Shown piece by piece: positions 38,577 to 47,781 of a DNA stretch of 64,000 nt (position 1 is the first letter of the stretch; each line of letters opens with the position of its first letter). The position numbers were made by a program, and so were the translations under genes. The DNA is from Ruminococcus sp. (GTDB lineage Bacteria > Bacillota > Clostridia > Oscillospirales > Ruminococcaceae): the NCBI GenBank assembly GCA_014799805.1, contig JAAVHJ010000010.1, positions 110,652 to 174,651 of the forward strand. The letters run 5' to 3'. The notes beneath the pieces were generated by a model, which saw only the letters and a program-made list of their open reading frames with translations, was not told the origin of the DNA and ran no database searches.

Positions 38577-38954
38577 GTGAATAAACAAGAATTAGCAATT
38601 AATTTTAAGCGTTCAGGAAATAATTGCTGTCAAGCAGTGTTATTAGCATATGTAGAAGAATTACAGCTCCCTGAAGAATTGCTTAGAAAATTAGGTGCAG
38701 GCTTTGGATTAGGCATGGGCTGTATGGAGGGGACATGTGGTGCATTATGCGGTGCAGAAATGGTATTAGGCTTATTGACCTATCAGGGCAAGCCAATTAC
38801 TTCTGATGCAAAAAAATTGCATCATGCATTTATAAAAAAAACTGGTGCATGTTTATGCAAAGATTTAAAAGGCATTCCAACAGGGAAAATGCTTTGTTCC
38901 TGTGATGACTGTATTCGTTATGCAGTAGAATTATTAGAATTATTGATTAATTAA
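38577..38954 (+). CDS. C_GCAxxG_C_C family protein
   Basis: NNCCQAVLLAYVEELQLPEELLRKLGAGFGLGMGCMEGTCGALCGAEMVLGL; GTG start behind AAAGGG. Confidence 0.88.
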   Translation: MNKQELAINFKRSGNNCCQAVLLAYVEELQLPEELLRKLGAGFGLGMGCMEGTCGALCGAEMVLGLLTYQGKPITSDAKKLHHAFIKKTGACLCKDLKGIPTGKMLCSCDDCIRYAVELLELLIN

Positions 38955-38969
38955 AAAGGAGATTTTAAC

Positions 38970-39542
38970 ATGAATACAAAAAGCATTGTCATTGCTGGTG
39001 TTGGCGGGCAAGGTTCGCTGTTAGCAAGTAAGCTATTAGGAAAAGTATTATTAAATGAAAATTATGATGTCAAAGTTTCAGAAGTGCATGGCATGAGCCA
39101 AAGAGGTGGTTCTGTTATTACCTATGTCAGATATGGTGATAGAGTTTATTCGCCTGTTGTACAATCTGGAGAAGCTGATTTTTTAATTTCTTTTGAGAGA
39201 ATAGAAGCTGGACGTTATGCACATTTGCTGAAAAAAGATGGTATTTTAATTACGAATACACAGCAAATTGCTCCTATGCCTGTCATTACGGGAGCTGTGC
39301 AATATCCTGAAAATATTCTTGATGAACTCAAGGCAAAAGGCATTCAGATTGAATCAATTCATGCTTTGGCACTTGCTGAACAAGCAGGTTCTGCGAAAGC
39401 TGTTAATATTGTATTAATGGGACAATTAGCAAAGCATTTTCATATTGCCTATGATAAATGGATTTCAGCATTGGAACAGACGGTGAAACCGCAATTTATT
39501 GCATTGAATAAAAAAGCATTTCAGCTAGGCTATGAATCTTAA
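38970..39542 (+). CDS. iorB: Indolepyruvate oxidoreductase beta subunit
   Basis: SIVIAGVGGQGSLLASKLLGKVLL; EVHGMSQRGGSVITYVRYGD. Confidence 0.93.
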   Translation: MNTKSIVIAGVGGQGSLLASKLLGKVLLNENYDVKVSEVHGMSQRGGSVITYVRYGDRVYSPVVQSGEADFLISFERIEAGRYAHLLKKDGILITNTQQIAPMPVITGAVQYPENILDELKAKGIQIESIHALALAEQAGSAKAVNIVLMGQLAKHFHIAYDKWISALEQTVKPQFIALNKKAFQLGYES

Positions 39543-39554
39543 GGGAGGGATTTC

Positions 39555-39989
39555 ATGACTGCAAATCAGCTTTCTATTTTTATGGAAAATAAATCAGGGC
39601 AACTTGTCAAAGTAACAGAGTTATTAAAAAATATAAATATTGATATCAGAGCGATGTCTCTGGCAGATACAAAAGATTTCGGCATTATTCGCATGATTGT
39701 GAGCGATTGCGAAACGGCACAAAAGGCTTTACGTGAAAAAGGCTTTCTATCAACAATTACTAAAGTATTATGCATTGCTTTAGATGATACAACTGGAAGT
39801 CTAAGTAATATTACAGAGTTATTTGCAAATGCTGCTATTAATATTAATTATTTATATGCATGCATTACAGTGATTGGAAAAAATGCGTATATTATTATGC
39901 ATGTAGATGATGAAGCAAAAGCCTGTGAAGTTTTGACAAAAGCAAATATTAAACTAGTTACTGACAAAGAGTTAAAAAATCTGGCATAA
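39555..39989 (+). CDS. Tandem ACT-domain protein
   Basis: LSIFMENKSGQLVKVTELLKNINIDIRAMSLADTKDFGIIRMIV and second ACT-like half. Confidence 0.88.
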   Translation: MTANQLSIFMENKSGQLVKVTELLKNINIDIRAMSLADTKDFGIIRMIVSDCETAQKALREKGFLSTITKVLCIALDDTTGSLSNITELFANAAININYLYACITVIGKNAYIIMHVDDEAKACEVLTKANIKLVTDKELKNLA

Positions 39990-40000
39990 TTTTTCTGGAA

Positions 40001-40026
40001 ACCCGATAGTAATATCGGGTTTTTTT
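40001..40026 (+). terminator. Rho-independent terminator
   Basis: ACCCGATA...TATCGGGTTTTTTT. Confidence 0.85.
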
Positions 40027-40165
40027 GAATATTAAAAAAAAATCCTCGAAAACTATTTCTTTTTTGGAAATTTTGTGGTATAATAAAAATAATTCTATGA
40101 ATTTGAAATTTTAGATTTTAATTTTTATTTTTACATAGAAGATAGAAACGGAGGAAATTTTACTT

Positions 40166-42220
40166 ATGATACAGCCTTATTATCAAAACAGAGAACTCTC
40201 TTGGATTGCATTTAATACAAGAGTGTTGGAAGAAGCAGAAGATGTAAACGTGCCGTTATTAGAACAGCTTAGTTTTTCGGCAATTTATCAAAGCAATTTA
40301 GACGAATTTGTGCAAGTACGTGTTGGAACAATGCTTGACAGAATGAAAGAAACTCCAAAAGAAAAAGATTCCCGTGCTGGTATGAAACCTAAAGAACAGT
40401 TACATGCAATGTTAAAACAAATTTCTGATTTATTGCCTCGTAAGGACAATGCTTATTTTCATACAATGGAAAAATTACAGGACTATGGCATTGTTCATGT
40501 CACATTTGCAGACGCTACGCCAGAAGAAAAATCTTTTTTGGAGCTTTATTTTAAACGTGAAATCAAGCCCCTGTTATCACCAATTATTATTGACAAACGA
40601 CAACCATTTCCATTTTTGAGAAATAAAGAAATTTATATTGCTGTGCATTTAGCATCAAAATCAGGTGTGAAGCTTGGAATAATTCCAACAGGTGCAGGAC
40701 AGACAGACAGAGTGATTCGGCTTGACAAAACAGGCAGATTTATTTTATTAGAAGATATTATACTGCATTTTGCACCGCAGGCTTTTAAAAATTATAAAGT
40801 TCTTGATTCGGCTTTGATTCGCATTACCAGAAATGCAGATATTCGTTTTGATGGCTCTGCAGCAGATGAACAGACAGATTTCCGTGATATTATGGAAAGC
40901 CTGCTTAGAAAACGTAAAAAACGGGAACCTGTAAGATTACAAATGAACAGTATGCTAAATAAAGACGCTATGGAATATTTACTGAAAAAATTAAAACTCT
41001 CAAAAAAGCAATTATTTTTAGAACAAACACCATTAGATTTATCTTTTGTCTATAAGCTTGGTGATTTTAATTCCGCTCCAGAATTAAAATATTCCCCAAA
41101 TAAGCCACAGCTAAGACCTGATATTTCTACAAGAACAGATATCATGTCACAAATTGCAGAACGTGATATTTTATTATCTTATCCATATGAATCTATTTCA
41201 CCGTTTTTGCGTTTATTGCAAGAAGCGGCAATAGACCCTGATGTCATTTCTATTAAAATTACGTTATATAGATTAGCATCTAATAGTCAAGTAATTGAAT
41301 CCCTTTGTCAAGCCGCTGAACATGGAAAACAAGTACTTGTTATGATAGAACTCCGTGCAAGATTTGATGAAGAAAATAATATTTATTGGGCAGAACGTTT
41401 AATTGATGCGGGCTGTACGGTAATTTATGGACCTCATAATATGAAAGTGCATTCCAAGCTTTTATTAATTACCAGAAAATCAGATGATAAAATTCAGAAT
41501 TTCGTGCAGATTGGCACAGGTAATTATAACGAAAAAACTTCAAGATTATATACAGATTTATCTTTGATGACAGCAAATCCTGAAATTGCCGAAGATGCAA
41601 AACATGTTTTTGATGTACTTTCTACAGATAGTCTTGTAGAACATACAAAGCAATTGCTTGTCGCACCATTATGTTTAAGAACCAGAATTTTAGAAATGCT
41701 TGATGAAGAAATTGCACATGCTAAAAATCATGAAGAAGCCTATTTTGCTGCAAAAGTAAATTCTATTAGTGACCGTGCCATTATGAATAAACTTTGTGAG
41801 GCTTCTCAAGCTGGTGTAACAATAGAACTTGTTGTCCGTGGTATTTGTTGCTTAAAGCCTAATGTTCCTGGCTATACAGATAATATTAAAATTGTCAGCA
41901 TTGTCGGACGTTATTTAGAACATAGCAGAATTTATATTTTTGGTAAAGAAAAACGTCAAAAAGTATATATCAGCTCAGCAGATTTTATGACAAGAAATAC
42001 AGTTCACCGTGTAGAAGTCGCTACACCTATTCTTGATAAAAAATTACAGCAACAAGCGGTAAATTTAGTAAAATTATGCTTGTCAGATAATACAAAGGCA
42101 CGTATTGGGCAACCAGACGGTACATTTCAACATTGTATTCCTGTTACAGATAATACCGCAATCAATGCACAGGAAATGCAATATCAAAATGCAGTTTCTA
42201 ATGCGAAATCATTATCATAA
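40166..42220 (+). CDS. ppk1: Polyphosphate kinase 1
   Basis: YYQNRELSWIAFNTRVLEEAED; IKITLYRLASNSQVIESLCQAAEHGKQVLVMIELRARFDEENNI; IGTGNYNEKTSRLYTDLSL. Confidence 0.95.
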   Translation: MIQPYYQNRELSWIAFNTRVLEEAEDVNVPLLEQLSFSAIYQSNLDEFVQVRVGTMLDRMKETPKEKDSRAGMKPKEQLHAMLKQISDLLPRKDNAYFHTMEKLQDYGIVHVTFADATPEEKSFLELYFKREIKPLLSPIIIDKRQPFPFLRNKEIYIAVHLASKSGVKLGIIPTGAGQTDRVIRLDKTGRFILLEDIILHFAPQAFKNYKVLDSALIRITRNADIRFDGSAADEQTDFRDIMESLLRKRKKREPVRLQMNSMLNKDAMEYLLKKLKLSKKQLFLEQTPLDLSFVYKLGDFNSAPELKYSPNKPQLRPDISTRTDIMSQIAERDILLSYPYESISPFLRLLQEAAIDPDVISIKITLYRLASNSQVIESLCQAAEHGKQVLVMIELRARFDEENNIYWAERLIDAGCTVIYGPHNMKVHSKLLLITRKSDDKIQNFVQIGTGNYNEKTSRLYTDLSLMTANPEIAEDAKHVFDVLSTDSLVEHTKQLLVAPLCLRTRILEMLDEEIAHAKNHEEAYFAAKVNSISDRAIMNKLCEASQAGVTIELVVRGICCLKPNVPGYTDNIKIVSIVGRYLEHSRIYIFGKEKRQKVYISSADFMTRNTVHRVEVATPILDKKLQQQAVNLVKLCLSDNTKARIGQPDGTFQHCIPVTDNTAINAQEMQYQNAVSNAKSLS

Positions 42221-42232
42221 AGGGGAAATTTT

Positions 42233-43627
42233 ATGCAAGAATCAAAACAAGAATTACAAGAAAATTCTAGTTCTGAAATTTTTAAACAACAAGTAGGGAA
42301 ATTTATCTGGACATTTCTTACCATTGCCGCTGCGATTTTATTTTACTATTTAATTCAATATCTGGGGAGTATTTCTAAATTTTTTCTGTCTGTCATGAAT
42401 GGAATCAGCCCTGTTATATGGGGCTTAGTACTTGCGTATTTACTTGAGCCAATCTGCAATTTCTGGGAAAGAAATTTACTCTCATGGCGTTTGCCAAAAA
42501 GCAAAAATCCTGAAAAAACTATGAAAAATATCCATGTTGCTTCAGCGATTTTAATGGTAATTTCTGCATTTGCAATCATTGCATTGCTATTATTATTAAT
42601 CGTTCCAGAAATTTATAATAGTATTACTGGAATTGGGAAAACATTACCATCACAAATAGAAAATATTTCCGATAGTCTTAAAAATAAAACTTTTTTTGAT
42701 AATTCTAACTCAATTGGTTTATATGCAAATAATGCATTATTAAGCATATTTAAATCTGTTGAAAAATGGTTAGTATCTTCTGACTTGCCATCACAGGCAC
42801 AGAAAATTATTAATTATTTTTATACAGGTGTCAAAAGCGTTTTTAATGTCGTATATAATTTAGTCGTTGGCTTAATTTTATCTATGTATATTATGATTGA
42901 CAAAGAAAAATTATTTCGTCAAATCAGAAAAATCACATATAGCATTTTTTCTGTAGAAACGGCATCAAGAATGCGTCGTATGATTGGGAGAGGTAATCAG
43001 AAATTCAGCTCTGCGATTCGTGGCAAAATTATTGATTCTATGATTATTGGTGTCATTTGTTTTGTATTATTAACAATTTCAAATCTTTTACCATGGTTTG
43101 CATTTCCGTATCCAGTTTTGCTTGCTGTAATTGTAGGCTTAACAAACGTTGTGCCGTTTTTTGGGCCTATTGTTGGTGCTTTTATCACAGGTGTTCTTGT
43201 GTTATTTGATAATCCTAAAATGGTAATTCCGTATGTGATTATTATTGTTATCCTGCAACAGTTTGATGCAAATTATTTAGACCCACACTTAGTTGGCGGT
43301 TCTATCGGATTAAAGCCATTCTGGTCAATTTCAGCTGTTTTGCTTGGAAGTACAATTTTTGGTGTGCCAGGATTTATTATTGGTCCTCCAGTGGTTGCTT
43401 TTATTTATGAAATTGTCAGTGAATGGACAGATGACAAACTTAGAACAAAACATCTTGCAGAAGAATTTCATATTCCACCAGAAGAAGATTTTGAAAATTT
43501 TTCTGAATCAAATAATGCTTATCGCATACAACAACAAAACGGATTTGAGAAAAAATTGAAGCATTCTATTAAAAACGCTGGAAATAAAATTTCTTCTCTT
43601 GTTCAGAAATTAAATCAGAAAAAATAA
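42233..43627 (+). CDS. AI-2E family (PerM-like) permease
   Basis: Multi-TM; LGSTIFGVPGFIIGPPVVAFIYEI; VPFFGPIVGAFI. Confidence 0.9.
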   Translation: MQESKQELQENSSSEIFKQQVGKFIWTFLTIAAAILFYYLIQYLGSISKFFLSVMNGISPVIWGLVLAYLLEPICNFWERNLLSWRLPKSKNPEKTMKNIHVASAILMVISAFAIIALLLLLIVPEIYNSITGIGKTLPSQIENISDSLKNKTFFDNSNSIGLYANNALLSIFKSVEKWLVSSDLPSQAQKIINYFYTGVKSVFNVVYNLVVGLILSMYIMIDKEKLFRQIRKITYSIFSVETASRMRRMIGRGNQKFSSAIRGKIIDSMIIGVICFVLLTISNLLPWFAFPYPVLLAVIVGLTNVVPFFGPIVGAFITGVLVLFDNPKMVIPYVIIIVILQQFDANYLDPHLVGGSIGLKPFWSISAVLLGSTIFGVPGFIIGPPVVAFIYEIVSEWTDDKLRTKHLAEEFHIPPEEDFENFSESNNAYRIQQQNGFEKKLKHSIKNAGNKISSLVQKLNQKK

Positions 43628-43649
43628 AAAAATTCCTTTATTGAGGATA

Positions 43650-43678
43650 AAAGTCCAGTGAAAAGCTGGACTTTTTTA
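43650..43678 (+). terminator. Rho-independent terminator
   Basis: AAGTCCAG...CTGGACTTTTTT. Confidence 0.8.
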
Positions 43679-43710
43679 AATGAATTTTATTTCTGCTTAT
43701 GGACTATTTT

Positions 43711-43955
43711 TGCAAACAAAATAGAAATGTTCCACGTGGAACATTCTTGCTAATAAAATAGAATTGTTCTCGAACGTTTTCGCCAACAAAATAGAAATGT
43801 TCCACGTGGAACATTTTTGCTAACAAAATTGAATTGTTCTGGAACATTTTCGCCAGCAAAATAGAAATGTTCCACGTGGAACATTTTTGCTAACAAAATA
43901 GAATTATTCTGGAACATTTTCGCCAACAAAATAGAAATGTTCCACGTGGAACATT
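43711..43955. repeat. Tandem array (70-bp period) of alternating full and collapsed parS-like palindromes
   Basis: TGTTCCACGTGGAACA at 43728-43743, 43798-43813, 43868-43883, 43938-43953 (exactly 70 bp apart); collapsed sites TGTTCTCGAACG 43765-43776, TGTTCTGGAACA 43835-43846, TATTCTGGAACA 43905-43916 (also 70 bp apart). Confidence 0.95.
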
Positions 43956-44025
43956 ATAAAACTTCATATTTATATAATATTATCCCTGCTTTCTTTTCAG
44001 AAGCAGGGACTGTTTCAATTTTTCA

Positions 44026-44529
44026 TTACAAATCACAGCCAATTTGTGCAAGTATGTTCCATGTTTCACAGTCAACTGTACCTGTTACTGGCAATGCACA
44101 CATTTTTTGGAAAATTTGTACAGCTTGTTCTGTTTGAATATCATATTCCCCTGTGACTTGCACATCAGGGACATTTGTATATTGTTTTGAAACTGAAAAT
44201 AAAATCGCTTGAATAATAATGACTGTAAAACAATCATCGCCAGAACGTACAACCGTATTTCTATCTTTAAAAGCATTTAACGGCTTTGGTGCAGTATCGA
44301 CAAAGCTTTTATATACAGTCACAATTTTTTTCCAAGTCGTTTCATTGACTTCACCTGTCTCTGTGAGACCATAAATTTTCTGAAAACTCTTGACAGCTTG
44401 TATTGTCTTGCTATCATAAACACCATTTGGAATCATGGGATTAATTCTGGTATCATAACAAGAAATAACATATAAATATCTTTGTAATTCCTGAATATGT
44501 AATTTTTTCTGTTCTTCAGTGTAAGCCAT
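44026..44529 (-). CDS. Protein with two peptidoglycan-binding-like (PG_binding_1) repeats
   Basis: YDSKTIQAVKSFQKIYGLTETGEVNETTWKKI; YDIQTEQAVQIFQKMCALPVTGTVDCETWNIL. Confidence 0.88.
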   Translation of the reverse strand: MAYTEEQKKLHIQELQRYLYVISCYDTRINPMIPNGVYDSKTIQAVKSFQKIYGLTETGEVNETTWKKIVTVYKSFVDTAPKPLNAFKDRNTVVRSGDDCFTVIIIQAILFSVSKQYTNVPDVQVTGEYDIQTEQAVQIFQKMCALPVTGTVDCETWNILAQIGCDL

Positions 44530-44555
44530 AAATTTACTCCTTTTTTCTATTAAAA

Positions 44556-45956
44556 TTAACCAGTGATTGTGTAACCAGGAGCTTGATAAGGACGCTTTCC
44601 ATAGCCAAAACGCAAATCAGAATATAATCCCCCGATTGCGTCCCATGTTACAACGCCTACAACACCATTTTCAGGCAAGCCAGAAAATCTTTGAAATGCA
44701 ATGACAGAAGCTCTTGTTAAAGGACCAAAATAGCCAGTATTTCTGACAGCAGGAATTTCTGGAATTGTTTCATGAATAAAGCTTAAATATTCCTGCAAAA
44801 TTCTGACATATTCACTTGTCACGCCCTCTTGCATGACATTCCCAGGATAAGGCACAGGAATATATTCTGCAACATCGACTGGAATAGATTCGACAATACC
44901 AGCGTAGGCTCTGAAAATTAAATCCCAAGTTGTTTCATCGACAACACCTGTTTGCGATAAGCCAAATACTCTTTGAAAAGATTTTACAGACTCTTCTGTC
45001 TGTTGGTCATAAATCCCTGTAATTTCTATCGGCTGTACAGATTCATAATAAGCCCCCACAACAGCAAGAAAATATTGTAAACCCCGTACTTGTTCATTTC
45101 GCATATTTGGCACAAGATTTTCTGTAAACTGGAACGGAAGTTCTTCTATTGTAATGCCCTCTGAATCTAATTCTGCCAAATGCTTGACACTAGTATAAAT
45201 ATATTCTATCTTATACCAAGTTGCTTTGTCAATGACACCTGTTTCAGGCAGATTAAAAATTTTTTGAAATTCTCTGACAGCAGATTCCGTTGCAGAATCA
45301 TAAGTACCATTTGCATCTGGAATTTTGGGAATCGCTGGATAATTTCTGGAAATTCTATTTAACTGAATCTGCATAATTTGCACAGCTCCCCCCGAAGACC
45401 CTGGGGCAAGTATTTCATCTGGATAAGAATGCGTTGCCGCCCTAACTGGTGCATCTTTCACAATTGTAATATCATCTCCATAATAATATTGTAATATTTC
45501 ATAAGGCAAAAGCCCTTGTTTCGCTAAATCAACTGTTCCCCATTGTGACAAGCCACTGCATGTAACGGTCGTACCGTTACAAAATGCCGCAAATAACGGC
45601 TCAATATTGCCATCACGTCTGATATAATCATCAAATAATTCATCTACTAATTGCGAAATATTATCATAAATTTCACGACCTTCAATAAATTTCTGGTCAT
45701 ACTGTGTGACAGCTGTAATATCAAACGGATAATTTCTTGACCGATACCATTCTGTATAAACACGATTCAAAGCAAAAGACACAATTGCATAAATATTTGC
45801 CCTTAAAGCTGTCTCTGGCCATGTAGGATAAATTTCACTGGAAGCAACATTTTTGATATAATCAGGAAACGAAAGTGTAACATTTGCTGCATTTTCATCT
45901 GGTGCGCCTAAATGCACTGTAATTTCTCTGGGTATAAATGGTTCACCTGTGAGCAA
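44556..45956 (-). CDS. SpoIID-like domain plus three peptidoglycan-binding repeats
   Basis: IYPTWPETALRANIYAIVSFALNRVYTEWYRSRNYPFDIT...GLSQWGTVDLAKQG; repeats YDSATESAVREFQKIFNLPETGVIDKATW etc. Confidence 0.85.
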   Translation of the reverse strand: MLTGEPFIPREITVHLGAPDENAANVTLSFPDYIKNVASSEIYPTWPETALRANIYAIVSFALNRVYTEWYRSRNYPFDITAVTQYDQKFIEGREIYDNISQLVDELFDDYIRRDGNIEPLFAAFCNGTTVTCSGLSQWGTVDLAKQGLLPYEILQYYYGDDITIVKDAPVRAATHSYPDEILAPGSSGGAVQIMQIQLNRISRNYPAIPKIPDANGTYDSATESAVREFQKIFNLPETGVIDKATWYKIEYIYTSVKHLAELDSEGITIEELPFQFTENLVPNMRNEQVRGLQYFLAVVGAYYESVQPIEITGIYDQQTEESVKSFQRVFGLSQTGVVDETTWDLIFRAYAGIVESIPVDVAEYIPVPYPGNVMQEGVTSEYVRILQEYLSFIHETIPEIPAVRNTGYFGPLTRASVIAFQRFSGLPENGVVGVVTWDAIGGLYSDLRFGYGKRPYQAPGYTITG

Positions 45957-45970
45957 AATTTCACCTCCTT

Positions 45971-46960
45971 TTAGACTGGTTCAGCCTGTGAGGGCAATTC
46001 AATTGTTTCTAAATCTTCACTAATTGCTAATGGCAGTGGTATCATTTGAAATACTTGTCTTGATGTGATTCCAGCAAATATCGGAACATCTTTTGCTTCC
46101 TCTCTGAAATAACCGCTTGCATAAATTTTGACATTATAAGTTGCATAGGGTTTTATATTTTCAGGCTCTTGTGATAAATTCGCAGGCGGTGCAGGCAAAT
46201 TTACAACGGGAGTCAAACCGCTTTCATCTGTTTTTAAAATATAATTCAACATTGTTTTGCCATCAATCTGGCTATAAATTGTCACTCTTGCATCAGGTAC
46301 AGGATATGCACTATCTGCTGTTGAGGCAACAATATAAAGTTTTCCTTCAGCAGTGTTGCGTTGTTCATAAGCTTCTTGTGCAGTCCATTCCTTTGGCAAA
46401 ACAGGCTTGACTGGTTGGATATAGTCTGGCAAAACAGGTTCTTCGTATTCAATAACTGGCTCTGGTTCTAATTCAAGTTTTGGCTCTGGGATTAATACTT
46501 CTGGAGCGGATTCTCCATGAATTTCTGTTATATCTGGTTCCATAGGTTCTGCCATGACAGATATTATTGCAGAATCTTGTTCCGAATTTTCTAATATATT
46601 TCTTGGTTGTGGTGGCTGTGGATTGATTGGTTTTTGTGGCGGTTGCGGATTGATTGGCTTTGGTGGCGGTGACGGATTGGTTGGCTTTGGTGGCGGTGAC
46701 GGATTGGTTGGCTTTGGTGGCGGTGATGGATTGGTTGGCTTTGGTGGTGGTGACGGATTGGTTGGCTTTGGTGGCGGTGATGGATTGGTTGGCTTTGGTG
46801 GCGGTGATGGATTGGTTGGCTTTGGTGGCGGTGACGGATTGGTTGGCTTTGGTGGTGATGGCGGATTTGGGGGTTTTGGGGGCGAAGTTGGTCTATTACT
46901 ATACATTCTTAACATTTCTTCACGGTATTTTTTCGCAAGTTCAGATAATGAATCTGGCAT
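45971..46960 (-). CDS. Pro-rich repeat protein with C-terminal carboxypeptidase-regulatory-like beta domain
   Basis: Seven KPTNPSPPP plus two KPINPQPPQ units; C-terminal KLYIVASTADSAYPVPDARVTIYSQIDGKTMLNYILKTDESGLTPVVNLPAPP; start at ATG behind GGAGG. Confidence 0.8.
   Translation of the reverse strand: MPDSLSELAKKYREEMLRMYSNRPTSPPKPPNPPSPPKPTNPSPPPKPTNPSPPPKPTNPSPPPKPTNPSPPPKPTNPSPPPKPTNPSPPPKPTNPSPPPKPINPQPPQKPINPQPPQPRNILENSEQDSAIISVMAEPMEPDITEIHGESAPEVLIPEPKLELEPEPVIEYEEPVLPDYIQPVKPVLPKEWTAQEAYEQRNTAEGKLYIVASTADSAYPVPDARVTIYSQIDGKTMLNYILKTDESGLTPVVNLPAPPANLSQEPENIKPYATYNVKIYASGYFREEAKDVPIFAGITSRQVFQMIPLPLAISEDLETIELPSQAEPV
46607..46860. repeat. 27-bp coding tandem repeat (Pro-rich)
   Basis: Seven copies of GGATTGGTTGGCTTTGGTGGCGGTGAY plus diverged flanking copies. 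Confidence 0.9.
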
Positions 46961-47114
46961 GCATATAACCTCCTTTTCTAATGATTCTGACAAATTATAT
47001 GCCTGATTTCTAAATTCTATGCTAATTTTTCTGCTAACTTGACAAATAGAATCACAAGTATTATAATATTTATTGAAATATATGCAAAAATTTTAATAGA
47101 AAGGATTGATTCAC

Positions 47115-47753
47115 ATGGAGAATCAAAGAAGTTTTACAAATCGTTTGGTATGTTATTTTGTAGGATTATTTATTATGACAATTGGAATTGCAATTTCTGT
47201 AAAATCTAATTTAGGTGTATCGCCTGTCAGTTCCATTCCCTACACAATGACAGTCTGCTGGGGGATTGAAATGGGTAAAGCAACTATTTTATTTCATGCC
47301 GTTTTAATTCTGATACAAGTTTTAATTTTAAGAAAAAAATTTAAATTAAAATTATTATTACAGCTCCCTGTGGGGATAATTTTTGGTTATTTTACGACTT
47401 TTTGTAATTCTCTTGCAGAAAATATTCCCACAACAGATAATTTTTTGATAAGAATATGCATGATTTTAATTAGTGTAGTTCTTGTCGCAATTGGAATTTT
47501 TTTATATCTTCCAGCAGATATTATGCCACTTGCGGGAGAAGGTGTGATGCAAGCTGTTTCAGATACGTTACATATAGAATTTTCAAAAGTAAAAATAGCA
47601 TTTGATGTCACTATGGTAATTATCTCACTTGTCACATGCCTATTATTATTGCATAATTTAGGCAGTGTTGGCTTAGGTACAGTCATTGCCGCTATTATGG
47701 TTGGTATTGTGTTAGGCTGGATTAAAAAATTTTGGGCAAAATATAAAAAATAA
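47115..47753 (+). CDS. YczE/YitT-like membrane protein (DUF6198-type)
   Basis: RLVCYFVGLFIMTIGIAISVKSNLGVSPVSSIPYTMT. Confidence 0.82.
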   Translation: MENQRSFTNRLVCYFVGLFIMTIGIAISVKSNLGVSPVSSIPYTMTVCWGIEMGKATILFHAVLILIQVLILRKKFKLKLLLQLPVGIIFGYFTTFCNSLAENIPTTDNFLIRICMILISVVLVAIGIFLYLPADIMPLAGEGVMQAVSDTLHIEFSKVKIAFDVTMVIISLVTCLLLLHNLGSVGLGTVIAAIMVGIVLGWIKKFWAKYKK

Positions 47754-47781
47754 TGCTATGCTATATTAGGAGTAATTTTTT

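Noticed and set aside
43711-43955. 70-bp array as a CRISPR array
   Set aside because: Intervening segments are themselves repeated rather than unique spacers, and no cas genes are present.
44055-44070. Fifth parS-like site TGTTCCATGTTTCACA
   Set aside because: Several mismatches to the palindrome and lies inside a conserved PG-binding coding sequence; likely chance.
43937-44137. ORF MFHVEHYKTSY...
   Set aside because: Starts within the last parS-like palindrome (MFHVEH is simply its translation) and overlaps an antisense conserved CDS.
46554-47006. Gly-rich ORF (GFGGGDGLV repeats) on plus strand, and the related 46654..46968 ORF
   Set aside because: Antisense translations of the Pro-rich 27-bp repeat; the minus-strand frame has an RBS and a conserved C-terminal domain.
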